NCBI RefSeq assembly: GCF_022664455.2
Contig: NZ_JAKRKC020000003.1
Location: 62,001-126,000, forward strand
Direction of reading: 5' to 3'
Length of the DNA stretch: 64,000 bases
From: Actinomadura luzonensis
Lineage (GTDB): Bacteria > Actinomycetota > Actinomycetes > Streptosporangiales > Streptosporangiaceae
The notes under the pieces were generated by a model. That model ran no database searches, had not been told where the DNA came from, and saw only the letters and a program-made list of their open reading frames with translations. Positions 1 through 7,140 of this stretch are shown piece after piece (positions within the stretch are counted from its first letter, which is position 1; the number at the start of each line of letters is the position of its first letter). The position numbers and the translations under genes were made by a program.

Positions 1-526
1 CCCCCAGCCAGATGCCGACGTCGTGCGCCGGGGCGGGCCCGCGCTTGGCCCCGTTCACCTGGTAGTACGTGCCGTCCACCCGGAGCCGCTCCTTGTTGCC
101 CGCGTCCCAGACGCCGCGGATCACCTCGATCGCCTCGCCGAGCGCGTCCACGGCCTGGGCCGGGGTGAGCCGGCGTCCGCCCATGGCCTCGATCGCGTCC
201 CAGAACGCCCCCGCGCCCAGGCCCAGCTCGAACCGCCCGCCGCTGAGCAGGTCGAGACTGGCGGCGGCGCGGGCGAGCACGGCCGGCGGGCGCAGCGGCA
301 GGTTCATGACGTTGGCCGAGAGGTGGACGCGTTCGGTGCGCGCGGCGGCGTACGTGAGCAGCGTCCAGGTGTCGAGGAAGGCCGGCTGGTACGGGTGGTC
401 CTGGAAGGTGACGAGGTCGAGCCCCGCGTCCTCGGACACCCGGACGAGTTCCAGCACCTGCTCGGGCGCGGCGTTGGTGGGCGTGATGAACGACCCGAAG
501 CGGAGGTCGTGGCCGTAGTCGGACAT
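1..526 (-). CDS. LLM-class F420-dependent oxidoreductase (3' end outside the window)
   Basis: The gene encodes the N-terminal 175 residues of a luciferase-like (LLM) TIM-barrel oxidoreductase, a cytosolic enzyme family that usually uses F420 or FMN. Family signatures are the early strand SFITPTNA (about 12-19), FQDHPYQP (41-48), a strand ending VHLSANVMNLPLRPP (67-81) and SGGRFELGLGAG (96-107). The ATG at 526 follows AAGGGGAC, a plausible ribosome-binding site. It lies 116 bp downstream of the marR-like gene on the same strand, so the two are probably co-transcribed. The substrate cannot be told from the sequence. The C-terminal half is cut off by the window edge. Confidence 0.87.
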   Translation of the reverse strand, partial: MSDYGHDLRFGSFITPTNAAPEQVLELVRVSEDAGLDLVTFQDHPYQPAFLDTWTLLTYAAARTERVHLSANVMNLPLRPPAVLARAAASLDLLSGGRFELGLGAGAFWDAIEAMGGRRLTPAQAVDALGEAIEVIRGVWDAGNKERLRVDGTYYQVNGAKRGPAPAHDVGIWLG

Positions 527-642
527 GTCGGCAGGGTCCCCTTGGGAGATGTGCGGCTCCGCAAACCGTATGTAGCGGAGATGTGTTGCCAAACCACACA
601 TCTTCCGGCGATATTCCCGCCGCCGGCCGCGCCCAGCCGCCG

Positions 643-1146
643 CTACCGCCTGCCGTCCCCCAGCACCTCGTCCACGACCTCGCACGGATCGGTGTCCGCG
701 TGCACGTCGGCCACCCCGCACGCCACCCGCCGCAACATCCCCCGGAACGCCTCGCGCTCGTCCGGCGTGAGCGGGCGCAGCACGTGGTCCTCGACCTCCC
801 GCACCCGCCGCTCCAGGTCGGCCAGCACGGCGACGCCGCGCTCAGTGGCGACGATCTTGCGCTGCCGCCGGTCCGCCGGGTTGAGCCGCCGCTCCACGAG
901 CCCCGCCTCGACCAGGTCGTCGATGAGGTACGTCATCACCGTCCGGTCGATGCCGAGATGCGCGGCGAGGGCGAGCTGACTCGGCTGGTCGCCGTGCACG
1001 ACGGTGGACAGCGTCTGGTAACCGCGCGGCCCGTGCGGCAGGTCGTCCAGGACCCGGGACAGCGAGCCGTGGAAGGCGCGCAGCAACACGCCGAGCGACC
1101 AGCCGAAGTCGCGCTCGCCGCCCTTCTCCTCCTCGACGCTGCTCAT
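643..1146 (-). CDS. MarR family transcriptional regulator
   Basis: A 167-residue winged-helix repressor of normal MarR length. The recognition region includes LAALAHLGIDRTVMTYLIDD-type sequence at about 58-78, and a basic wing follows around ADRRQRKIVATERG (96-109). Flanking helices would form the dimer interface. The ATG at 1146 is preceded by TATATT at 1158-1153 with a 6-nt gap, so transcription may start at the ATG (leaderless). CGGTAT occurs twice, 11 bp apart, over this promoter and could be an autoregulatory site. The next gene on the strand is an F420-type oxidoreductase, a likely target or operon partner. The ligand is unknown. Confidence 0.9.
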   Translation of the reverse strand: MSSVEEEKGGERDFGWSLGVLLRAFHGSLSRVLDDLPHGPRGYQTLSTVVHGDQPSQLALAAHLGIDRTVMTYLIDDLVEAGLVERRLNPADRRQRKIVATERGVAVLADLERRVREVEDHVLRPLTPDEREAFRGMLRRVACGVADVHADTDPCEVVDEVLGDGRR

Positions 1147-1255
1147 ACCGGCAATATACCGACGACCCGCGGCCCCACCGCCGATCTACCTGCCCGACCT
1201 TCTGCCCGACCACCTTTCTCGCCTCTTCCCCCTCCCGCACCGCGCCGACTTGCGC

Positions 1256-1288
1256 TGGCGCCATTCTGGCATCATAGTGGCACCATGG
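1256..1288 (+). promoter_or_regulatory. Three contiguous 11-bp iterons over the promoter and start of the RHH gene
   Basis: Three perfectly spaced units start at 1256, 1267 and 1278: TGGCGCCATTC, TGGCATCATAG and TGGCACCATGG (consensus TGGCNYCATNN). The third contains the ATG at 1285. The second ends in CATAGT (1273-1278), a good -10 element six nucleotides before the ATG. The array therefore covers the core promoter and start of an apparently leaderless gene. RHH proteins often bind such one-turn repeats cooperatively, so autoregulation by the downstream product is the likeliest role. The function is inferred; the repeats are directly visible. Confidence 0.7.
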
Positions 1289-1815
1289 ATCTCAAGCCGT
1301 ACGTCGACCGCCTCCGGCGCGATCTCGCGATCGCCGCCGAGGCCGGTGGTGACGACGCCCGCGCCCTGGCCGAGCGTCTCACCTCACCGCTCGAAGCCTC
1401 ACTCCGGCTCGTCCTGCTGGAGGTGCTGTCGGCGGCGGCGGACGAGATCACCCGCGAGCTCGCCCCGGGCTCGGTCGAGGTGCGCCTGCGGCGCGGCGAC
1501 CCCGACTTCGTCCTGACCCCGCCCCCGTCCGCCCTGGCCGACGCCGAGCCCCTCGGCCCCGCCACCACCGCCGCGCCCACCGGTGTGGCCGCCCCCGCCA
1601 CGGGCGAGGCGGGCGGCACCGCCCGGATCAACCTCCGCCTCCCCGAGCACCTGAAGTCCCAGGTCGAGGAGGCCGCCCGCCAGGAGGGCCTGTCCGTCAA
1701 CACCTGGCTCGTCCGGGCCCTGGCCGCCACCCTCGACGCCGGCCGGCGTCCCTCCGGGGGCCGCGCCACCACGCCCGGCAGCGCCGGCAGCCGCTACACC
1801 GGCTGGGTCGGCTGA
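1285..1815 (+). CDS. Ribbon-helix-helix (HicB/Arc-like) DNA-binding protein
   Basis: A 176-residue protein with a C-terminal RHH domain at about 113-152: the strand ARINLRLPEHL, then a helix and EGLSVNTWLVRAL, the helix that sets the dimer. The N-terminal ~75 residues are helical and acidic, joined by a Pro/Ala-rich linker. Databases often call such proteins HicB-family antitoxins, but no HicA toxin or other RNase-like partner is next to it. Instead it is followed 37 bp later by a DUF4097 gene. It probably represses its own promoter through the 11-bp iterons that overlap its start codon. The ATG at 1285 follows a CATAGT -10 box by 6 nt. Confidence 0.83.
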   Translation: MDLKPYVDRLRRDLAIAAEAGGDDARALAERLTSPLEASLRLVLLEVLSAAADEITRELAPGSVEVRLRRGDPDFVLTPPPSALADAEPLGPATTAAPTGVAAPATGEAGGTARINLRLPEHLKSQVEEAARQEGLSVNTWLVRALAATLDAGRRPSGGRATTPGSAGSRYTGWVG

Positions 1816-1852
1816 CCGCGCCGCCCACCGGCCACTCAACGAGGAGGCACCC

Positions 1853-2794
1853 ATGCCGAGATTCGACACCCCAGGCCCCATCACCGTCCACCTCGACGTG
1901 CCCGGCGGCGAGGTGACGATCGTCGCGAGCGACCGTACGGACACGGTGGTCGACGTGCACCCGGGCGACGACGAGGAGGCGGTTTCGCTCCAGGTCGGCT
2001 ACGCGGACGGCGAGCTGACCGTCACCGCCGCCGGCCCGCCGCAGCCGGCCGGGTCCGGCCTGTCGCGTCACCTCGGTTTCGACCCGGTCGCCGCGCTCCA
2101 GCCGCAGTCCTGGGGCAGGTCGCTGGGGGTGGCGTCGTGGGGCGTGCCCGGGCTGTCCCGCCTGTTCGGCGACGCCTGCGCGACGGCCCGCGTCCGCATC
2201 GAGCTGCCGTCCGGCTCCCACGTGCGGGGCGAGGCGACGGCGGGCGAGGTCCACTGCTCGGGCCGCCTGGGCGACTGCCGCCTGCGCACCGACCACGGCG
2301 ACCTCACCCTCGGCACCGCCGCCGCCGTCGACCTCGCCACCGACAGCGGCGAGATCCTCCTCGACCGGGCCACCGGCCCGGCCACGATCACCACCAGCAG
2401 CGGTGAGGTCCGCGCCGGCACCCTCGACGGCCCGGCGACGATCCGCAACGACGACGGCGAGACCTACGTCGGCGAGGTCACCGGCGACCTGCGGCTGTCC
2501 GGCGTCAACGGCGACATGTACGTGACGCGCGCGCACGCCGGCGTCGAGGCCCAGAACGTGCACGGCGCCGTGCACGTCCTGGAGGTGACCCGCGGCTCCG
2601 TCACCCTGACCAGCGTCTCCGGCGACCTGGAGATCGGCGTCCGCGAAGGCACCGCCGCCTGGCTCGACGCCGCCACCGGGACGGGCACCCTGCACAACTC
2701 CCTGCGGTCCCAGGAGACCCCCGACTCCTTCGGCGAGCAGGTGCGGATCCACGCCCGCACCCAGGACGGCGACATCACCGTCACCCGGGCGTGA
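1853..2794 (+). CDS. DUF4097 family beta-strand repeat protein
   Basis: A 313-residue protein made of repeated short beta strands with G-D/N-G-turn sequence such as TDHGDLTLG, TDSGEILLD, TSSGEVRAG and NDDGETYVG (about 143-205), typical of DUF4097 beta-helix or adhesin-like proteins. There is no signal peptide or transmembrane segment, so it is probably cytosolic or membrane-associated. The ATG at 1853 has a strong Shine-Dalgarno, GAGGAGG, six nucleotides upstream. It follows the RHH regulator in an apparent operon. The molecular role of the family is not established, and I do not assign one. Confidence 0.85.
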   Translation: MPRFDTPGPITVHLDVPGGEVTIVASDRTDTVVDVHPGDDEEAVSLQVGYADGELTVTAAGPPQPAGSGLSRHLGFDPVAALQPQSWGRSLGVASWGVPGLSRLFGDACATARVRIELPSGSHVRGEATAGEVHCSGRLGDCRLRTDHGDLTLGTAAAVDLATDSGEILLDRATGPATITTSSGEVRAGTLDGPATIRNDDGETYVGEVTGDLRLSGVNGDMYVTRAHAGVEAQNVHGAVHVLEVTRGSVTLTSVSGDLEIGVREGTAAWLDAATGTGTLHNSLRSQETPDSFGEQVRIHARTQDGDITVTRA

Positions 2795-2818
2795 CCCCGC
2801 CCTCAGCCGAGCAGGGGG

Positions 2819-3334
2819 TCAGGCGGGCCGGACCGGCTGGCGGAGGACGGTGCGCGGGGCCGGGTCGTCCAGCGGCGTCAGGTAGATCTCGTGGTGCGGC
2901 CCGTTCGGGACGAGCCCGCGCTCGGCCATGAACTCCTCCATCACCTTCAACGACAGGTGCTCCTCGCTGAACGGCCCTTCGTGCAGCAGCTCCACGCACT
3001 CGCCTTCGGTCACCGTCACCAGCCGCACCCGATCGACGGACGCGCCCGAGGCGCGGCTCAGCTCGCGGGCCCGCTCCACCGCCCCCGGCTCGCCCGGGCC
3101 GCCCGGCAGGGGCAGCAGCAGGTGCCACCGCCACTGCTCGCGCGGCACCTCCAGCCCATGCCGCTCGTCCTCCACCCACCACTGCCCCTCCAGCGGGCCG
3201 GTCCCGACGCCCATCGCGCCGGCCACGGTGAAGAGGGCGCGGACGGCCGCGAGGTGCTCGGTGCCGCCCGGTTCGCCCATGCCGGTGACGTTCAGGCAGG
3301 TGACGGGGCCGCAGGTGGTGATCGTGGGGGTCAT
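2819..3334 (-). CDS. GyrI-like small-molecule-binding domain protein
   Basis: A 171-residue single-domain protein of the GyrI/effector-binding (BmrR C-terminal-like) fold. The conserved end is visible as an acidic EGP segment, then LMEEFMAERGL-type helix and HHEIYLTPLDDP (about 146-157). The same layout occurs in the C-terminal half of the MerR regulator immediately upstream (GPLREVYVSDP). The ATG at 3334 overlaps the regulator's stop codon in an ATGA tetranucleotide, so translation is probably coupled. It may bind the same or a related ligand and buffer or modulate the regulator, but that is inference. Confidence 0.83.
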   Translation of the reverse strand: MTPTITTCGPVTCLNVTGMGEPGGTEHLAAVRALFTVAGAMGVGTGPLEGQWWVEDERHGLEVPREQWRWHLLLPLPGGPGEPGAVERARELSRASGASVDRVRLVTVTEGECVELLHEGPFSEEHLSLKVMEEFMAERGLVPNGPHHEIYLTPLDDPAPRTVLRQPVRPA

Positions 3335-4131
3335 GTCCGGTCCTCCAAGGGGATCATCAGGTGGGTGACGAGCCGGTCGGGCTCGGTGGTGGCGGGGTCC
3401 GAGACGTACACCTCGCGGAGCGGTCCGTGCAGCGGATGTCCCCGCTCGGCGCACCAGGCCAGCACGGCGTGCGCGGTGAGCGAGATCTGGTCGTACGGGC
3501 CGACGTGGGTCGCCGACGCGAACGTCCCGCCGGGCAGCGCCTCCAGGGCGAGGCCCGCCCGCTCCCAGGGCCGCGCCGGGTCGTCGCGGTCCACGGCGAG
3601 CGCGACGCGTACCGTGAAGGCGTCGCCCAGCTCGATCGGGAACAGCCCGATGAGCTCCGGCGGGCGGGCGGGAGGCAGCGCCCGCAGCACGCGGCCGACC
3701 GCGGCCGAGGTGGCGCGGGCCACGTCGGCGGGCCCGGCCGCGCTCTCGCGTTCCATCACCACCAGCCGGGCCGGTTCGGTGACGACCCGCACCGGCGTCG
3801 CGGGCAGCCCGTCGGCCATGACGCGCTCCAGCGTCGCCAGGGTCCGCCGCCGCCGGGCCAGCTCCGCCTCCAGCGCCTCGCGCACCCCGCCCAGGGCGTC
3901 GGGCGTGCCGCCGAGCACTTCGGCGATGACCGGCAGCGGGACGTCCAGCGAGCGCAGCAGCCCGATGGACAACGCCTGCCGGGCCTGCTCGCGCCGGTAG
4001 TAGCGGTAGCCGGAGGCGGCGTCCACGTACGCGGGGCGCAGCAGCCCCAGCTCGTCGTAGTGCCGCAACTGTTTCACGCTCAACCGGCTCAACCTGGCGA
4101 ACTGCCCGATCGGCAGCAGATCTCCGTCCAC
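3331..4131 (-). CDS. MerR family transcriptional regulator with effector-binding domain
   Basis: A 266-residue regulator. Residues about 5-75 are the MerR winged helix (IGQFARLSRLSVKQLRHYDELGLL, with the YRYYRREQ wing), then a coiled-coil dimer helix rich in RRRRTLATLERV, then a GyrI-like effector-binding domain to the end. The GTG at 4131 was chosen over upstream starts because it begins the MerR fold and sits seven nucleotides after a -10-like CATGCT. The stop overlaps the ATG of the GyrI-like gene. Its promoter carries a dyad with a long -35 to -10 spacer, typical of MerR autoregulation. The ligand is unknown; such BmrR-like proteins often sense lipophilic cations. Confidence 0.88.
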   Translation of the reverse strand: MDGDLLPIGQFARLSRLSVKQLRHYDELGLLRPAYVDAASGYRYYRREQARQALSIGLLRSLDVPLPVIAEVLGGTPDALGGVREALEAELARRRRTLATLERVMADGLPATPVRVVTEPARLVVMERESAAGPADVARATSAAVGRVLRALPPARPPELIGLFPIELGDAFTVRVALAVDRDDPARPWERAGLALEALPGGTFASATHVGPYDQISLTAHAVLAWCAERGHPLHGPLREVYVSDPATTEPDRLVTHLMIPLEDRT

Positions 4132-4137
4132 GCGTCC

Positions 4138-4169
4138 AGCATGGGCTCTCCTACGGGGGGAGAGTCCAA
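4138..4169 (-). promoter_or_regulatory. MerR-type promoter/operator with 20-bp spacer
   Basis: Read on the minus strand, TTGGAC (4169-4164) and CATGCT (4143-4138) are separated by 20 bp. The spacer region holds the dyad CTCTCC-N7-GGAGAG (4146-4164 on the plus strand). A long spacer carrying a dyad is the hallmark of promoters untwisted by MerR-family activators. The likely transcription start coincides with the GTG at 4131. Binding by the adjacent MerR protein is inferred. Confidence 0.6.
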
Positions 4170-4258
4170 CCGCCGCACTGCCGCGGACGCGGGAAGACGA
4201 GCGACGATCAGGAGGACGTTTTATTTGCGTCATCGTCTCACCGGTTAGGCTGTGGCGC

Positions 4259-5224
4259 GTGGATCTGTTGAGCGATGTCGTCGCCCTCATGCGTACCGGG
4301 CAGCCGGTCTCCGCGCTCGTCACGTGGCGGGCCCCCTGGGGGGTGGCGGTTCCGGCGGAGCCGGGGTCGGCGGCGTTCCAGGTCGTGTTGCGCGGATCGT
4401 GCTGGCTCATCCCGCCGAGCGGGGAGCCCGTGCCGCTCAGCGTCGGCGACGTGGTGTTCCTGCCGCACGGTCACGGGTACGGGCTGGCCGACAGCCCCGG
4501 CACGCCCCTCGCGGCCGGGCCGTGCGAGCCCAGCGAAGGGGGCGCGCTGTTCTCCTCGACGACGAGCGGCGGCACGGGCGCCGAGACCGTCACCGTCCAC
4601 GGCTCCTACCGCAAGGCGCCGGGCCGGGCGCATCCTCTTCTCGGCACGCTGCCCGAGGTCATCCACCTGCCGACGACGCTCGGCCGCCATCCCGAACTGC
4701 GGGCCGCCGTCGAGCTGCTCGGCAACGAGATCGCACAGCGCCGGCCGGGCGCCGACACCGTCGTCACGTCCCTGCTCGACATGCTGCAGCTCTACATCCT
4801 GCGCGCCTGGTTCGAGACGACGCCCGGCAAGTGCGAGCACACGGGGTGGGCGGTGGCGCTGTCCGACCCGGCGATCAGCCGGGCGCTCGACGCCGCGCAC
4901 CGCGACCCGGCGCACCGGTGGACGGTCGCGGAGCTGGCCGGGGTCGCGGGGCTGTCGCGGGCCGCGTTCGCCCGCCGCTTCGCCGAGCTGGTGGGGCAGC
5001 CGCCGCTGGCGTACCTGACCTGGTGGCGGCTGGCCACGGCGGCGCGGCTGCTGCGGGAGTCGGACGCGCCGGTGTCGGCGGTGGCGGCGCAGGTGGGGTA
5101 CGGGTCGGAGTTCGCGTTCGGGACCGCCTTCAAGCGGGAGTTCGGCATCGCGCCCGGAAGGTACCAGCGGCAGGCGTGCGAAGAGGTCAAGGCGGAGCAG
5201 ACGGGCGTACGGCTCGGCGCGTGA
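4259..5224 (+). CDS. AraC family regulator with N-terminal cupin domain
   Basis: A 321-residue transcription factor. The N-terminal half is a cupin-type sensor (FQVVLRGSCWLIPP, GDVVFLPHGHGYGLAD at about 65-80). The C-terminal ~100 residues are the AraC double helix-turn-helix with AGLSRAAFARRFAELVGQPP and AAQVGYGSEFAFGTAFKREFG. The GTG at 4259 follows TAGGCT (4246-4251) by exactly seven nucleotides, suggesting a leaderless transcript. It is divergent from the MerR gene and closely resembles the second AraC gene at 7130-8272. In this family the regulated gene is often the divergent neighbour. Confidence 0.9.
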   Translation: MDLLSDVVALMRTGQPVSALVTWRAPWGVAVPAEPGSAAFQVVLRGSCWLIPPSGEPVPLSVGDVVFLPHGHGYGLADSPGTPLAAGPCEPSEGGALFSSTTSGGTGAETVTVHGSYRKAPGRAHPLLGTLPEVIHLPTTLGRHPELRAAVELLGNEIAQRRPGADTVVTSLLDMLQLYILRAWFETTPGKCEHTGWAVALSDPAISRALDAAHRDPAHRWTVAELAGVAGLSRAAFARRFAELVGQPPLAYLTWWRLATAARLLRESDAPVSAVAAQVGYGSEFAFGTAFKREFGIAPGRYQRQACEEVKAEQTGVRLGA

Positions 5225-5291
5225 GGCGTGGTCGTCGCCTGAGTCCTGACGGTTGAGACCGCTTTCCACCGAAAGGTTTTCGTGGGGTAGT

Positions 5292-5322
5292 TGGGGCACA
5301 AGGTGATGGACTGCCCCACAAT
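5292..5322 (+). promoter_or_regulatory. Inverted repeat over the promoter of the collagen-like membrane protein
   Basis: TGGGGCA (5292-5298) and TGCCCCA (5312-5318) form perfect 7-bp arms around 13 bp. CACAAT (5317-5322) is a -10 element ending six nucleotides before the ATG at 5329, so the dyad lies across the space between the -35 and -10 elements. A repressor or activator site is likely; the protein is unknown. Confidence 0.45.
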
Positions 5323-5328
5323 GGGGGA

Positions 5329-7140
5329 ATGGCATACCCTCCTCAGCCTTCGCAGCCCCACCAGCCGGGACAGTGGGGCCCGCAGGCACAGGGGCCCGGC
5401 CAGCCGTCCCCGCAGGGCCAGGAGCCGGCACCCGACTCCGCGACCGGCCCGCAGCGCCCTGGGTACGGCGGTCAGCCGCCGCAGGCCCAGCAGGGGTATG
5501 TGCCCACGGCTGAGGCTTACGCACCGTCCGCCCAGGGCTACGGGTACGGGGCGGCGTCGGCGGCACACGGGACACCCGGCGGCCCGGGACCGGGCCAGGG
5601 GTACGGGGTGCCGCAGGGGCAGCAGGCGTACGCGGGCGCGCCGGCTCAGCAGGGGTACGCGGGCGCGCCAGGAGGCCACCCGGGGCCGGGGCCGGGGTCG
5701 GGAGGCCAGCCGGGATACGGCACACCGCCCGGTCAGGGCACTCCCGCACAGAGCCCCTTCCCCGCGCCGACCCCCGCCTACGCACAGGGAACCGCCTTGG
5801 GACAGGGCGCCGCACCGGTGCCGGGCGGCACCCCCGCCGCCCAGGGCAACGCCCCCGGACAGGGCGGGGTTCCCACACCAGGCGGGGCTCCGGGACAGGG
5901 CAGCACCCCCGCAGGAGGCAATGCCTTCGGAATGGGCGGGGCTCCCACACCTGGCGGCGCTCCCGCGCACGGCGGCGCTCTGGCACCGGGCGGGACTCCC
6001 GCACACGGCTTTCCCGCAGGACAGGGCTTCCCCGGCACCGTCGGGCAGGGCGCACCCGCAGGACCAGCCGCCTCCGTGGGTTACGGGCAGCCCGGAGTGC
6101 AAGGCATGCCAGGGACCCAAGGCGCGCCGGGGATGCCAGGCGGGCCCGGGGCGCAGGGCGTCCCCGGGGCACAAGGCGTGCCTGGGCAGCAGGCCGGGCC
6201 CGGGCCGCAAGCTGTGCCCGACCCGTACGCACAAGGCACCCCCGCCCCGTACGGGCAGACCACCGCGAACCCGTACGGCCAGAACCCCGCCCACCCGTAC
6301 GGACAAAGCACCCCCAATCCCTACGCCCCAGGCGGCGCACCCCCGTACACCCCGAACCCCTACAACCAGGCCGGACCGCCCCCGTACGGCCAGCCGCCCA
6401 AGCAGCGCAACAACGGCCTGATCATCGGCCTCTGCATCGCCCTGGGCGTGCTCCTCCTCGGCGGCGGCACCATCGGCACGATCGTCTACGTCAACAACTC
6501 GGACAAGAGCGGCACCACCACGGCCGCCCTCTCCAGCCCCACCCCGACCACGCTCCCCTCGCAGTCCCAGTCCCAGTCGGCGGCGCCGTCGGCGGAGCCG
6601 TCGCAGTCCGCGACCACCGACCCGGACCCGACGCCCTCCTCCACCGCTTCCGCGCCGTCCTCGGCCGACGCCCCGCTGCGGCACGACGAGTTCAACGACT
6701 GGAACTTCAGCCTGGGCAGCGTCAAGTTCTCCGCCGACAAGGTCGCGGGCTGGACGTACGACGACTGCGACGCCGTGGACGGCGAGGGCGTGCTGGCCAA
6801 GTACCACTGCAAGAACGCGGTCCAGCTCGCCTACTCCTCCTACAGCGGCCACCTCAAGGCGGTGCAGCTCATCATGGCCTTCCCGAGCAACTCCGAGGCC
6901 AAGAACGCCGCCAACCGCCTCCAGAAGCTCACCTCGGACGCCGTGAAGTGGCGGACGGACAAGACCCACAAGAGCTACGCGTACGGCAAGATCCTGTCGG
7001 GCTCGGTCCTGAAGTACGTGCTGGTCACGATCGTCACCGCGGACAACTCGGCCAAGTCCAAGGCCACGAAGTTCCAGGCGTACCTGCAGACCGACCACGC
7101 CCAGTACTTCCTCGACCGCGGCCACGCCCTCACGAGCTGA
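5329..7140 (+). CDS. Pro/Gly/Gln-rich single-pass membrane protein with extracytoplasmic C-terminal domain
   Basis: A 603-residue protein. Residues 1-360 are low-complexity Pro/Gly/Gln/Ala sequence. One part is collagen-like Gly-X-Y (GVQGMPGTQGAPGMPG, near 251-266), followed by NPYGQ repeats. A single transmembrane helix follows (about 363-388, LIIGLCIALGVLLLGGG), then a Ser/Thr/Pro linker and a compact ~140-residue C-terminal domain that starts near HDEFNDWNFSLGSVKFS. Two cysteines (YDDCDAV, KYHCKNA) could form a disulfide, placing this domain outside the cell. The layout matches other actinobacterial proteins with a disordered cytosolic N-terminus and an exported tail. I do not recognise the C-terminal domain. 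The final 11 bp overlap the convergent AraC gene. Confidence 0.85.
   Translation: MAYPPQPSQPHQPGQWGPQAQGPGQPSPQGQEPAPDSATGPQRPGYGGQPPQAQQGYVPTAEAYAPSAQGYGYGAASAAHGTPGGPGPGQGYGVPQGQQAYAGAPAQQGYAGAPGGHPGPGPGSGGQPGYGTPPGQGTPAQSPFPAPTPAYAQGTALGQGAAPVPGGTPAAQGNAPGQGGVPTPGGAPGQGSTPAGGNAFGMGGAPTPGGAPAHGGALAPGGTPAHGFPAGQGFPGTVGQGAPAGPAASVGYGQPGVQGMPGTQGAPGMPGGPGAQGVPGAQGVPGQQAGPGPQAVPDPYAQGTPAPYGQTTANPYGQNPAHPYGQSTPNPYAPGGAPPYTPNPYNQAGPPPYGQPPKQRNNGLIIGLCIALGVLLLGGGTIGTIVYVNNSDKSGTTTAALSSPTPTTLPSQSQSQSAAPSAEPSQSATTDPDPTPSSTASAPSSADAPLRHDEFNDWNFSLGSVKFSADKVAGWTYDDCDAVDGEGVLAKYHCKNAVQLAYSSYSGHLKAVQLIMAFPSNSEAKNAANRLQKLTSDAVKWRTDKTHKSYAYGKILSGSVLKYVLVTIVTADNSAKSKATKFQAYLQTDHAQYFLDRGHALTS

Noticed and set aside
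1285..2794. A HicB-type toxin-antitoxin system
   Set aside because: The RHH protein resembles HicB antitoxins, but the neighbour is a DUF4097 protein and no HicA or other toxin-like gene is adjacent.
4238..7125. Long minus-strand frames opposite the AraC and collagen-like genes
   Set aside because: They are antisense shadows rich in Arg and Pro; the plus-strand genes have clear domains and promoters.
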